DNA from: Rhodococcus koreensis
GTDB taxonomy: Bacteria; Actinomycetota; Actinomycetes; Mycobacteriales; Mycobacteriaceae
Assembly: GCF_900105905.1 (NCBI RefSeq)
Contig: NZ_FNSV01000005.1
Coordinates: 7,254,001-7,318,000 of the forward strand
Length of the DNA stretch: 64,000 nt
Direction of reading: 5' to 3'
In this document: one piece after another, positions 25,333 through 34,104 of the stretch
Position numbering within the stretch: position 1 is the first letter of the stretch
How the letters are laid out: each line of letters opens with the position of its first letter
Made by a program: the position numbers and the translations under genes
Notes under the pieces: model-generated
What the model saw: the letters and a program-made list of their open reading frames with translations, nothing else
Databases searched by the model: none
Told to the model about the DNA's origin: nothing

Positions 25333-25406
25333 CCAGTCACATCGTCGCAGATAGACACGGCTACAGCGGTGGTTTGTTTTCGCAGCGGGATGGTTACTGT
25401 GTGTGC

Positions 25407-25901
25407 ATGGCGGTCACCGTGGAGCGGGCAGAACTCGAGCAGGCTGAAGACATCGTTCAGATGCACTGGGACGCAGAGGATTGGCTCCTGGCCAGGGAAA
25501 TCGATCCGCCCGCCCGCGGTGAGGTCTCGCTCGCCGACGTGCGTGAGCAGATCGAGTTCGGGGAATGGCGGGTCGCGCTGTTCGCGGGGATTGTGGTGGG
25601 GGCGCTCCGGGTGCTGCGATCCGATCCGGACGTGTGGCTCGAGGACGACATTCCGGCCGCCTACGTCGCCCGGGTCATGACCGACCGCAGGCACGCCAGC
25701 GCCGGACTGGGCGCCCAGTTGCTGCGGTGGGTCGACGAGCACGCCCGCTCCGAGGACGCGTCCGTCGTGCGGATCGAATGCGTCGAAACCAACGCCCGGC
25801 TCCGCGACTACTACGAGGAGCAGGGATTCTTCCTGGTGGGTCGCCGGGACTTCGACGTGGAGTGGCCGAGCGTCGTGCTGATGGAGAAATCGCTGCGCTG
25901 A
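25407..25901 (+). CDS. GNAT N-acetyltransferase
   Basis: A 164-residue GNAT protein: VTVERAELEQAEDIVQMHWDAEDWL, YVARVMTDRRHASAGLGAQLLRWVDEHA (acetyl-CoA motif), RIECVETNARLRDYYEEQGFFLVGRRDF. Substrate unknown. ATG 25407 is used; a GTG two codons upstream (25401) is possible. Divergent from the lipase. Confidence 0.85.
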   Translation: MAVTVERAELEQAEDIVQMHWDAEDWLLAREIDPPARGEVSLADVREQIEFGEWRVALFAGIVVGALRVLRSDPDVWLEDDIPAAYVARVMTDRRHASAGLGAQLLRWVDEHARSEDASVVRIECVETNARLRDYYEEQGFFLVGRRDFDVEWPSVVLMEKSLR

Positions 25902-25905
25902 CCGT

Positions 25906-26667
25906 TCACAGCGGGTCGAGGATCCGGTGAAGGAACTGTCGTAGTCGTGGACTGGTCGGATTGACGAGTACGTCTTTCGGGGTGCCGCGTTCGAGTACGA
26001 CACCGTTGTCGACGAACAGCACCTGGTCGGCCACCTGCTGCGCGAACCGGATCTCGTGGGTCACGATCACCATCGTCCAGCCCTCGGTCGCGAGATCCCG
26101 GATCACCCGCAACACCTCGCCGACCAGTTCCGGGTCGAGCGCGGACGTGGGCTCGTCGAACAGCATCAGTTTCGGCTTCAGGGCGAGCGCGCGGGCGATA
26201 CCGACCCTCTGCTGCTGACCGCCCGACAACTCGTACGGGTACTGGTCCGCCTTCTCCGCGAGACCGACCTGCGTCAGCAACCGCATCGCGTCCGCACGCG
26301 CCTCGGCCTTGGGCCGCTTCTGCACCACGATCGGGCCCTCGGTGACGTTCTGGATCGCCGTCTTGTGCGGAAACAGATTGTGGGCCTGGAACACCATGCC
26401 GCTCTGCGCGCGGAACCTGGCCAGCGCCGACCGGCCCACCTCGGCGCCGAAGTCCACCGACTCGTCACCGATGGAGATCACCCCGCGGTCCGCCACGTCC
26501 AGGGCATTGAGGGTCCGCAACACCGTCGTCTTGCCGGAGCCCGACGGTCCGATGATGACGGTCACCGTGCCCGCCCCGACGTCGAAGCTGATGTCGCGCA
26601 GAACGTGATGGTCGCCGAACGACTTCTCGACGCCGGATACCTGAAGCAGGGGAGGGGTGTCGGTCAT
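25906..26667 (-). CDS. Polar amino-acid ABC transporter ATP-binding protein
   Basis: A 253-residue ABC ATPase: Walker A GPSGSGKTT (near residues 39-47), Q-loop FQAHNLFPHKTAIQNV, signature LSGGQQQRVGIARALA, Walker B LMLFDEPTSALDPE, switch His in VTHE. The sequence style (GlnQ/HisP type) marks the polar amino-acid transport family. It overlaps the permease gene by 4 nt. Energises uptake at the cytoplasmic face. Confidence 0.93.
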   Translation of the reverse strand: MTDTPPLLQVSGVEKSFGDHHVLRDISFDVGAGTVTVIIGPSGSGKTTVLRTLNALDVADRGVISIGDESVDFGAEVGRSALARFRAQSGMVFQAHNLFPHKTAIQNVTEGPIVVQKRPKAEARADAMRLLTQVGLAEKADQYPYELSGGQQQRVGIARALALKPKLMLFDEPTSALDPELVGEVLRVIRDLATEGWTMVIVTHEIRFAQQVADQVLFVDNGVVLERGTPKDVLVNPTSPRLRQFLHRILDPL

Positions 26668-27332
26668 CGGGCCACATACCTGTCGAGTCGGGCTTCGAGC
26701 CGGACCTGGACGGCCGACAAGAAGATACAGATCACCCAGTAGTACAGCGCCGCGATGCCGTAGAGGGCGAAGAAGTCGAACGTCGGTGCGGCCGCGAGCT
26801 GGGCGACGCGCAGCAGTTCGGTCACCAGGATCGTCGACGCCAGCGATGTGTCCTTCACCAGTGAGATCAGCGTGTTGGACAGCGGCGGGACGGCCACCCG
26901 CGTGGCCTGCGGCAGCACGATCCGCTGCAGCGTGGTGGTGTAGCCCATGCCGATGGTCTGCGCGGCTTCCCACTGTCCCTTGGGGATCGACAGGATCGCC
27001 GCCCGGATCACCTCGGCCGCGTAGCCGCCGACGTTGAGGCTGAACGCGATCACCGCGGCCGGGAACGGTTCGAGCGTCACACCGAACTGCGGCAGTGCGT
27101 AGAACACGATGAACAACTGCACCAGCAGCGGGGTGCCGCGGATGATGGAGACGTAGAAGCGGGCCAGCATCGACAGCGGTCTGATCGACGAGATCCGGGC
27201 GAGCGCCACCAGCAACGCGATCACCAGACCGATGGTGAAGCTGATGATCGTCAGGGGAATCGTCATGGTGATCGTGGCCTTCAGCATCGGCCACAGGTTG
27301 TCCAGGATCAGCTGGACCGTTGCGTCGTCCAC
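26664..27332 (-). CDS. Polar amino-acid ABC transporter permease
   Basis: A 222-residue permease of the HisMQ type with about five membrane segments; RGTPLLVQLFIVFYALPQFGV and the EAA loop EAAQTIGMGYTTTLQRIVLPQATRVAVPPL are diagnostic. GTG start. Only one permease gene is present, so the channel is probably a homodimer. It sits 10 b after the binding-protein gene. Confidence 0.93.
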   Translation of the reverse strand: MDDATVQLILDNLWPMLKATITMTIPLTIISFTIGLVIALLVALARISSIRPLSMLARFYVSIIRGTPLLVQLFIVFYALPQFGVTLEPFPAAVIAFSLNVGGYAAEVIRAAILSIPKGQWEAAQTIGMGYTTTLQRIVLPQATRVAVPPLSNTLISLVKDTSLASTILVTELLRVAQLAAAPTFDFFALYGIAALYYWVICIFLSAVQVRLEARLDRYVAR

Positions 27333-27342
27333 GGGCAGGCTC

Positions 27343-28131
27343 TCAGTTGGTCGGTGCCGACACGTCGGTGCCGAAGTACTTCTGCGAGATCTGTGCGAGC
27401 GTTCCGTCGGCGCGCAGTTCGTCCAGGGCCTTGTCGATGTCGGGTATCAGGCCGCTGTCCTTGCGGGCCGCGAACGCCTGCTCGCTCGTGTCCCCGGTCT
27501 CGGCGGCGATCTTCACCCCGGTGTCGCCGGTCTGCTTCTGGTATTCGGCGACGGCCAGATTGTCGTTGACGGTGGCGTCCACCCGGCCGTCCTTGAGCAG
27601 CGTGATGGCCTGCACGAAGCCCTCGACGGATTCGACGTTCGCGCCCGCGTCCCTGGCCACCTGCGCCCAGTTGCTCGTCGCGGACTGCGCCGTCGTCTTG
27701 CCGTTCAGGTCGGCGAGCGAGGTGATGGCGTTGTCGTCGGCGCGGGTGACGATCACACCCTCGGAGTAGGTGTAGGGCGTCGACAGGTCGTACTTCTGGG
27801 TGCGCTCGTCGTTGACGGTCACCTGGTTGGCGACGAGGTCGTAGCGTTTCGCCTCGAGGCCCGCGAAGATCGAGTCCCACGGGGTCTGGGTGAACTCGAC
27901 GGACACGCCGAGTTTGTCGCCGACCGCGCGGATGACATCCACGTCGTACCCGGTGAGCTGACCGTCGGGACCCTGGTAGCTGAACGGTGTGTACGTGCCC
28001 TCGGTGCCGACCTTCAGGACGCCCGATTCGCGTACCTGGTCGATGACCGGCCCCGAATCGGAGTTCCCACACCCCGCCAGCGACAGCGCGGTCAGGACGG
28101 CGATCAGGGCGGCCGGAAGTGTGCGTCGCAC
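27343..28131 (-). CDS. Amino-acid ABC transporter substrate-binding lipoprotein
   Basis: A 262-residue lipoprotein with signal peptide and lipobox LAGC (Cys21), followed by the family-3 solute-binding fold: GVLKVGTEGTYTPFSYQGPDGQLTGYDVDVIRAVG, ANQVTVNDERTQKYDLSTPY. The pattern resembles cystine/polar amino-acid binders (FliY/TcyA type), but ligand assignment from sequence alone is unsafe. First gene of the importer operon (binding protein, permease, ATPase). Confidence 0.88.
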   Translation of the reverse strand: MRRTLPAALIAVLTALSLAGCGNSDSGPVIDQVRESGVLKVGTEGTYTPFSYQGPDGQLTGYDVDVIRAVGDKLGVSVEFTQTPWDSIFAGLEAKRYDLVANQVTVNDERTQKYDLSTPYTYSEGVIVTRADDNAITSLADLNGKTTAQSATSNWAQVARDAGANVESVEGFVQAITLLKDGRVDATVNDNLAVAEYQKQTGDTGVKIAAETGDTSEQAFAARKDSGLIPDIDKALDELRADGTLAQISQKYFGTDVSAPTN

Positions 28132-28230
28132 GGTGTTCCTCCTCTGTCGGCGGATCAGCTAACCGTACTGGTCGAACGCCGCCCGGATAGGATCTTCCGA
28201 GTCCCGTTCAGGAAGAAGGATTGTCTCACC

Positions 28231-29694
28231 GTGCCCTCTCTCGCTCTCCGACGGCCGGTGTGGCTGCATCCGACAGTGTTTCGTATCGAGTCGTTGTCCG
28301 CGCTCGTCGTGGCGATGGCGCTTATCCCGGAGGCCCTGTCGTTCTCCATCATCGTGGGGGTCGATCCGCGGGTGGGGTTGTTCACCGCCGCGATCATGGC
28401 GATGACCATCGCGTTCACCGGCGGCCGTCCCGCGATGATCTCCGCGGCTACCGGTTCGGTGTCGCTGGTGCTCGCCCCGCTGATGGCGTCGCACGGGTTG
28501 CAGTACCTCATTGCGGCGGTCTTCCTCGGCGGTGCGATGCAGATCGTCCTCGCCGTCCTCGGCGTGGCGCGGCTCATGCGGTTCCTGCCCCGCAGCGTGA
28601 TGGTCGGCTTCTGCAATGCGCTGGGAATCCTCATCTTCGTGCACCAGTTCCCGTATCTGACGAACGTGCCGTGGGCGGTGTACGCGCTCCTCGCCGCCGG
28701 TCTCGCGCTGCTCGTGTGGATCCCCCGGCTGACCACGGCCGTGCCCGCGCCGCTGCTCGTGATCGTCGGACTCACCGCGTTCACCGTCCTCGCCGGTGTC
28801 GCGGTGCCCACCGTCGGGGATCAGGGCGAACTGCCCGACGGCCTGCCGACTCTCATCGGGCTGCCGGACGTTCCGCTCACGGTCGACACCCTGCGCATCA
28901 TCGCGCCGTTCGCGCTGGCGATGGCCGTCGTCGGACTCCTTGAATCGTTGATGAGCGCCAAACTCGTGGACTCGGTCACCGACACGCATTCGGACAAGAC
29001 GCGTGAGTCGTGGGGGCAGGGCGTCGCGAACATCGTGACCGGGCTCTTCGGCGGCATGGGCGGGTGCGCGCTGATCGGGCAGACCATCATCAACGTCAAG
29101 ACCGGTGGGGCGCGAACCCGGCTGTCGACGTTCCTGTCGGGTGCGTTTCTGCTGATTCTCGTGGTCGGTCTCGGCGACGTGGTGGGAACCATTCCGATGG
29201 CGGCGCTCGTCGCCGTGATGGTGCTGGTGGCCGCCACGACCTTCGACTGGCACAGCGTCCGCACACTCCGGCGGATGCCGCTGAGCGAGACGCTGGTGAT
29301 GCTCAGCACCGTCGCGGGCACCCTCGCGACGGACAATCTCGCGATCGGCGTGGGTGTCGGTGTGCTCGTCGCGATGGTGCTGTTCGCGCGCCGGGTGGCG
29401 CACATGGTGGACGTGCGCGGCGAACTCGACGGCGACGTGAAGACGTACCGGGTGAGCGGTCAGCTGTTCTTCGCCTCGTCCAACGACCTCGTGTTCTCGT
29501 TCGACTACGCGGACGACCCCGGCCGCGTGGTCATCGATCTGTCGGGCGCCACCATCTGGGACGCCTCCACCGTGGCCGCGCTCGACGGCATCACCACGAA
29601 GTACGCGAGCCGCGGCACCGACGTCACCGTGGAGGGCCTGAATCCGGTCAGCGAGGAGCGGTACCGCAGGCTGACCGGCCGGCTGGGCGACTAA
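28231..29694 (+). CDS. SulP-family anion transporter
   Basis: A 487-residue SulP/SLC26-type transporter: hydrophobic core of about 10-12 segments starting ESLSALVVAMALIPEALSFSIIVGVDPRVGLFTA, with GGRPAMISAATGSVSLVLAPL and the FGGMGGCALIGQTIIN motif, then a C-terminal STAS domain (about 410-487; LFFASSNDLVFSFD, VVIDLSGATIWDASTVAALD). Substrate likely sulfate, bicarbonate or a dicarboxylate. GTG 28231 has GGAAGAAGGA upstream. Overlaps the convergent nfo gene by 4 nt at the stops. Confidence 0.88.
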   Translation: MPSLALRRPVWLHPTVFRIESLSALVVAMALIPEALSFSIIVGVDPRVGLFTAAIMAMTIAFTGGRPAMISAATGSVSLVLAPLMASHGLQYLIAAVFLGGAMQIVLAVLGVARLMRFLPRSVMVGFCNALGILIFVHQFPYLTNVPWAVYALLAAGLALLVWIPRLTTAVPAPLLVIVGLTAFTVLAGVAVPTVGDQGELPDGLPTLIGLPDVPLTVDTLRIIAPFALAMAVVGLLESLMSAKLVDSVTDTHSDKTRESWGQGVANIVTGLFGGMGGCALIGQTIINVKTGGARTRLSTFLSGAFLLILVVGLGDVVGTIPMAALVAVMVLVAATTFDWHSVRTLRRMPLSETLVMLSTVAGTLATDNLAIGVGVGVLVAMVLFARRVAHMVDVRGELDGDVKTYRVSGQLFFASSNDLVFSFDYADDPGRVVIDLSGATIWDASTVAALDGITTKYASRGTDVTVEGLNPVSEERYRRLTGRLGD

Positions 29695-30461
29695 CCGACG
29701 GTCTCCCGCAGATACGCGAGGTCCTCGGACAGCCCCTCCTCCGGCGTCTCGAGGACGACGGGTGCGCCGGCGGTCCGCACGACCTCGGCGAGCAGTTCGG
29801 GGTCGATGGTTCCGTCGGCGAGGTTGGCGTGCCGGTCGCGTGCCGAGTCGAACTCGTCACGGGAGTTGTTGAGGTGCACCAGGTCGATGCGGCCAGTGAT
29901 GGCCTTGATGCGTTCGACGACTCCCACCAGATCCTCGCCGCCCGCCCACGCGTGGCAGGTGTCGAGGCAGAAGCCGGCGCCGAAATCGCCGACCTCCTGC
30001 CACAGCCGGTCGATGGCGTCGAAGTGCCGCGCCATCGCGAAGTCGCCGCCGGCGGTGTTCTCGATGAGGATGGGGACGGGGAATCCGCCCTTGTCGGCCT
30101 GGCGTTCGAACAGTTTGCGCCAGTTGATGATTCCCGCGTTCACGTCCTCGCCGTCGCGGACGTGCCCGCCGTGGACCACCAGTCCGAACGCACCGATGTC
30201 GGCGGCGGCCTGGGCTTGCTGCGCGACGGCGTTGCGGGAGGGCATCCGGAGCCGGTTGTTGAGGCTGGCCACGTTGATCACGTACGACGAGTGCACGACC
30301 ACGTCGGTGGGGCTGTCGCGGATCTCGTCGGTCCGCGGATGCGTCGGGGGCTTCTCCCATTTCTGCGGGTCCGTGAGGAACATCTGAATGACGTCGGCGC
30401 CGAGCCGTTCGCCGTATCCGATCGGATCTTCGTCCTGGCGGACGTGTGCTCCTATGCGCAT
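29691..30461 (-). CDS. nfo: Endonuclease IV (AP endonuclease)
   Basis: A 256-residue TIM-barrel AP endonuclease acting in base excision repair. Metal-binding segments are visible: VVHSSYVIN, VVHGGHV, LIENTAGG, FCLDTCHAWAGG, HLNNSRDEFDSARDRHAN and a final ETPEE. MRIGAHV is the usual N-terminus, so ATG 30461 is chosen over upstream starts. Confidence 0.93.
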   Translation of the reverse strand: MRIGAHVRQDEDPIGYGERLGADVIQMFLTDPQKWEKPPTHPRTDEIRDSPTDVVVHSSYVINVASLNNRLRMPSRNAVAQQAQAAADIGAFGLVVHGGHVRDGEDVNAGIINWRKLFERQADKGGFPVPILIENTAGGDFAMARHFDAIDRLWQEVGDFGAGFCLDTCHAWAGGEDLVGVVERIKAITGRIDLVHLNNSRDEFDSARDRHANLADGTIDPELLAEVVRTAGAPVVLETPEEGLSEDLAYLRETVG

Positions 30462-30500
30462 GTAACCAGGGTAGGGGGTGGGTGCCGCGACAATGCCTGT

Positions 30501-30516
30501 GCTTGCGATCGCAAGC
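30501..30516. promoter_or_regulatory. Perfect palindrome upstream of hipBA
   Basis: GCTTGCGATCGCAAGC is a 16-b perfect palindrome in the 199-b region between nfo and hipB. Type II toxin-antitoxin operons are normally autoregulated by the antitoxin binding such palindromes, so this is a candidate HipB operator. GCGTTAAGC repeats at 30555-30563 and 30615-30623 in the same region. Confidence 0.5.
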
Positions 30517-30660
30517 GTAAAGGGGAGGTGTGTGCTTGTTTTCATCGACTTCCAGCGTTAAGCCTGCGTTCGCAGTCATAGGCATGGACTTCGGGGCAGA
30601 ATCGGCGCACACTGGCGTTAAGCATCCGACGACAAGCATTGACATGATCAGGAGGCTGCC

Positions 30661-30909
30661 ATGGCTACCCCACGCCGCCGCGAGCGAACCGAGACCGGCG
30701 GGATCTCCGACGGATTCGTGGCACGGCGACACCAGCTCGGGCTGACGCAGGCCGAGCTCGCCGACCTGGCCGGGGTGTCGAGGTCGAGTGTGCAGTCGAT
30801 CGAATCGGGCCGCGGGACAGTCCAGCTGGATCTCGTCGACGCCGTCGCAGACGCCATGGGATGCCGCCTGGCGCTCGTCACTCGCGCGGGCGTGGAGGTG
30901 ACAGTCTGA
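30661..30909 (+). CDS. hipB: HipB-like antitoxin (HTH)
   Basis: An 82-residue XRE-type helix-turn-helix protein (GFVARRHQLGLTQAELADLAGVSRSSVQSIESGRGTVQLDLVDAVADAMGCRLAL), the size and form of HipB. Strong AGGAGG site before ATG 30661. Its stop overlaps the hipA start by one base (TGATG), the usual coupling of antitoxin and toxin. It should bind its own promoter and neutralise HipA. Confidence 0.85.
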   Translation: MATPRRRERTETGGISDGFVARRHQLGLTQAELADLAGVSRSSVQSIESGRGTVQLDLVDAVADAMGCRLALVTRAGVEVTV

Positions 30910-32144
30910 TGGTCGAGAACCTCAGCGGCGTCGACCGGGCCGACGTCTACAAGGGTGACCGCCTCGCGGGCACTCTCGTGCGGGAGGGAGGGGACGTCGT
31001 CTTCCGTTACGACCCCTCCTACCTGCAGGACCCCGGCGCCCCGCAGGTCGCGTGGACGATCCCCACCACGTCGGCCGAGGTGCGTGCCAGCGGGGGCAGC
31101 GTCCCGCCGTTCTTCGCGGGTCTGCTCCCGGAGGGGATCCGGCTCCGGGGAGCGGTCGCGGCCACCAAGACGTCCGAGGACGATCACCTCACGATCCTGA
31201 TGGCGGTCGGAGCCGACACGATCGGCGACGTGCGCGTCCTGCCCGCCGGGGTGCCGCCGCCCGAGACGGCACCCGTGTTCGACCCCGACGCGGTCGAACG
31301 ACAGGACCTGCGGGCGCTGTTCGAGCACATGTCGGGGCACGAGGCCGTGAAACTGGACCCCACCTCGCTGCCCGGGGTGCAGGCGAAGGTGTCGGCCCAG
31401 ATGTACTCGACACCGATCGCGACCGAGAAGGGTCCGGCCATTCTCAAACTCTCACCCCCGCAGGGGTACCCGCAGTTGGTCGAGAACGAGCACTTCTTCA
31501 TGGGACTCGCCGCGCAGTGCGGGTTGCCCGTCGCCGACCACCAACTGGTGCACGACGGCAAGGGCAATGCCGGCCTGCTCGTCGCGCGTTTCGACCGGCG
31601 AGTCGATGCGTCCGGCCGTGTCATCCGCACCCCGCAGGAGGATGCGTGCCAGGTGATGGGGATGTTCCCCGCAGCCAAGTACCGGCTGAAGACCGAGAAC
31701 GTGATCACCGCACTCGCAGGCGTGTGTGAGCGCGGCGGCGGTTCGGCGCGGGTCGCCACCCTGGAACTACTTCGGCTGGTGGCCTATTCGTACGCGATCG
31801 GCAACGGCGACCTGCACGGCAAGAACTTCTCGGTGCAACTCGCCGAATCGGGGTTGTGGAGCGTCACACCCGCCTACGACCTGCTCTGCACCCAGCCGTA
31901 CCTCGGGTGGCGCGACCCGATGGCCCTCGACTTCTACGGCAAGGCGAACAAACTCAACCGCAGGCACTTCGTCGAATGCGGGGGCAGGCTCGGTGTTCCC
32001 GAACGCGCCGTCACCAGAATGCTCGACGGCGTCCGCAAGGGCATCGGGCGTGGAATCGGAGACATCGAGTCGATCGGCTTCGCCTCGAAGGAGAACACGC
32101 TGCTGCGCACACTGATGGAACGGCGTTCGGACGAACTGGGCTGA
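30909..32144 (+). CDS. hipA: HipA-like serine/threonine kinase toxin
   Basis: A 411-residue HipA-family protein: N-terminal subdomain (DVYKGDRLAGTLVREGGDVVFRYDPSYL, GGSVPPFFAGLLPEG), ATP-lysine segment AILKLSPP, catalytic loop NGDLHGKNFSVQ, and metal-binding YDLLCTQPY. All kinase elements appear intact, so it may be active. E. coli HipA phosphorylates glutamyl-tRNA synthetase and causes growth arrest and persistence; the target here is unknown. Confidence 0.85.
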   Translation: MVENLSGVDRADVYKGDRLAGTLVREGGDVVFRYDPSYLQDPGAPQVAWTIPTTSAEVRASGGSVPPFFAGLLPEGIRLRGAVAATKTSEDDHLTILMAVGADTIGDVRVLPAGVPPPETAPVFDPDAVERQDLRALFEHMSGHEAVKLDPTSLPGVQAKVSAQMYSTPIATEKGPAILKLSPPQGYPQLVENEHFFMGLAAQCGLPVADHQLVHDGKGNAGLLVARFDRRVDASGRVIRTPQEDACQVMGMFPAAKYRLKTENVITALAGVCERGGGSARVATLELLRLVAYSYAIGNGDLHGKNFSVQLAESGLWSVTPAYDLLCTQPYLGWRDPMALDFYGKANKLNRRHFVECGGRLGVPERAVTRMLDGVRKGIGRGIGDIESIGFASKENTLLRTLMERRSDELG

Positions 32145-32150
32145 ACCGGC

Positions 32151-32810
32151 TCACCACACCCGGAACGCGCTGTCCGAGAGCGTGAATCCGTGACCGGCGT
32201 CGCTGCGGCACGTCACCCCGGCGGCCTCGTCGACGAGACACGTCAGGTCGTTCACCTGCAACGCACGTCCATACGACAGTGCGGGGGCGGCCGATCCGTC
32301 GAGGGGATAGAACCGCGGGTCGCCGGCACTGGCGAACTGACCGGGGCGACCGCCGGTGACCTCGATCGCGTTGGGCGTGACCGCGGTCCCGGACGCACCC
32401 GCGCCCGGGACCTTCGGCGCCGACGCCGGCATCGGGCCGTGGCAGCCGGCGGTCGGGAGGTCGCCGCCCGTCAGGATCGCGCAGTGGAACTTGGTGCTCG
32501 GCGTAGTGAAGTAGTAACTCCCCGCCGCGGTGCCGGCGAAAGCCTGCGGGTCGGCCGGGGCCGGGGTGCTCGTCGTGGTCTTGGTCGTCGACGGGGGTGC
32601 GCTTGCGGTGGTGGTGCCCGTTGTGGACCTCGTGGTGGTGGTGGTGGTCTTCGGGGCGGTCGTCACAGCCGATGTGGTTGCGGATGTGGTCGCGGGCCCC
32701 GCGACGGCGCCGGTCTCGGGGGAGCCGTCGACGGAGCGGGCGCAACCGGCTACCCCTGCCACCATTGCCACCGCCGCGAACAGAAGTACCGCACGCACCG
32801 TGTAGGTCAT
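32151..32810 (-). CDS. Thr-rich exported lipoprotein of unknown function
   Basis: A 219-residue protein with signal peptide and lipobox VAGC (Cys23), a low-complexity Thr/Ser/Ala stretch (about 40-85) that is probably an extended cell-wall linker, and a Cys-containing C-terminal domain (FHCAILTGGDLPTAGCHGP, NDLTCLVDEAAGVTCRSDAGHGFTLSDSAFRVW). Four cysteines may form two disulfides. Similar domains occur in other Rhodococcus/Mycobacterium exported proteins; no function known. Convergent with hipA (6-b gap). Confidence 0.75.
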   Translation of the reverse strand: MTYTVRAVLLFAAVAMVAGVAGCARSVDGSPETGAVAGPATTSATTSAVTTAPKTTTTTTRSTTGTTTASAPPSTTKTTTSTPAPADPQAFAGTAAGSYYFTTPSTKFHCAILTGGDLPTAGCHGPMPASAPKVPGAGASGTAVTPNAIEVTGGRPGQFASAGDPRFYPLDGSAAPALSYGRALQVNDLTCLVDEAAGVTCRSDAGHGFTLSDSAFRVW

Positions 32811-32905
32811 GGTGGAGAGCCTAGAACCGCGCCCGTCTCGATCGGTCGCGGCGCGTCCGACGAAATTCTGGGACAGTGGTGATCAGCGAACTGCCAGGAG
32901 GTCCG

Positions 32906-34081
32906 ATGTCGGAAAGCGCCCAGTACGAGGAGCGTCGTGCCCGCATCTCCTTCCAGGTCCGCGACTGGTGTGAACGGTCCACGATCGCGGGCACGCATGC
33001 CCCGCTGTCGGACGCCGCCGCCGTACTGATCGCTGTCGGACATCTCGATCCGCCCACCCGGCAGGTGCTCACCAACCGGCGTCGCGCGGGTCGCACCATT
33101 CCGTCGATCGGCGGCTTCGGAGCGCTGCGTCTGCTCACGGACGAATACCACCAGATGGGGCGCCGCACCGACAGCCTGCGTCCCGGACCTGCGCAGCTGC
33201 TGTTCAAATACCGTGCGACCGAACTCGGCCGCAAACTGCAGTCCTATCGGTCTGCGGTGGTGATGTCGCCCGCCCATTACGGGAACGGTGTCCGAGCGAT
33301 GCGCCGGGATCGGCGCGAGGGGGTCCATCTCGATCTCGATCAGCGTGAGGCGCTGTTCCGGGCGCTGCAACGCACACCGGCGCCGATTGCCGGAACCGCG
33401 CTCGAACGCGCGGGCAACTACGCCCGAGGCACCGCGGCGGAACGCCTCGTCCACGCAGCGGAGAACACCCCGATGGCCGCGGTCGGGCGACGTGTCGCCG
33501 ACGCCATCGGCAAGGGCGCCGATCTCGAGAACGACAGATTCGCCGACTCGTACGACACCCTGCTCTACCTGGCGGGGATGCTCTTCGACAGGATTGACGG
33601 CTCCCCGGTCTGGCATTCGGAGCACTTCGCGATCCAGCGGTACCAACTCGACCTCGCCGAGGAACTGACCCAGATCGCCGTCGACACCGTCGCGCTGCGC
33701 GGAATCCGGATCGAACTCGACGACGCGCTGCGCGCCACCCATTCCGACGGCGCGCGTCAACAGATCGAGGCCAGGAGCAACGCGCTGAAGCCGGTATGGG
33801 ATCAACTGGTCGACCGCGTCGCCGCACTCGCCAGGATCGGCGACCTGCTGTCCCGGGCCGAGGTGCAGCTGCGGTCCGTGCTGGCCGTCAACCGGGCGAT
33901 GAGCCTCGACAGCCGCATCGACGAACTCATCGCACGCTCCGGCGACCGCGAATTGTCGGCGGAGAACACCCACAACGTCGGAGACCAGTTCGGCGGCGTG
34001 GAGGAGCTGATGCTCACGTACCAGTCGGCCCTGCACGGAGACATCGCCGAACTCACATCGTGGTCGGGGGGACGAGGATGA
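32906..34081 (+). CDS. Unknown helical protein (391 aa)
   Basis: No family recognised. The ATG at 32906 has AGGAGG 7 b upstream; an in-frame GTG lies 30 b before. The protein is soluble and predominantly helical: an N-terminal DWCERSTIAGTHAPLSDAAAVLIAVGHLDPPTRQVL segment, a middle region (DRFADSYDTLLYLAGMLFDRIDGSPVWHSEHFAIQRYQLDLAEELTQIA) and a C-terminal coiled-coil-like stretch ending in GDQFGGVEELMLTYQSALHGDIAELTSW. No membrane segments, signal peptide or catalytic motif. Convergent with the frameshifted HNH gene. Confidence 0.7.
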   Translation: MSESAQYEERRARISFQVRDWCERSTIAGTHAPLSDAAAVLIAVGHLDPPTRQVLTNRRRAGRTIPSIGGFGALRLLTDEYHQMGRRTDSLRPGPAQLLFKYRATELGRKLQSYRSAVVMSPAHYGNGVRAMRRDRREGVHLDLDQREALFRALQRTPAPIAGTALERAGNYARGTAAERLVHAAENTPMAAVGRRVADAIGKGADLENDRFADSYDTLLYLAGMLFDRIDGSPVWHSEHFAIQRYQLDLAEELTQIAVDTVALRGIRIELDDALRATHSDGARQQIEARSNALKPVWDQLVDRVAALARIGDLLSRAEVQLRSVLAVNRAMSLDSRIDELIARSGDRELSAENTHNVGDQFGGVEELMLTYQSALHGDIAELTSWSGGRG

Positions 34082-34104
34082 CCGAAGGGCTAACCTCCAC
34101 CACC

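Noticed and set aside
25287..26003. N-terminal extension of the lipase frame up to 26003
   Set aside because: The extension is antisense to the acetyltransferase; a real signal peptide begins at ATG 25286.
30501..30516. Reading GCGATCGC as a HIP1-type genome repeat
   Set aside because: Only one copy noticed in the window; a toxin-antitoxin operator fits the position better.
32550..32700. Repetitive tract resembling a tandem repeat or GC-skewed element
   Set aside because: It encodes the Thr/Ser-rich linker of the lipoprotein; low-complexity coding sequence, not a separate element.
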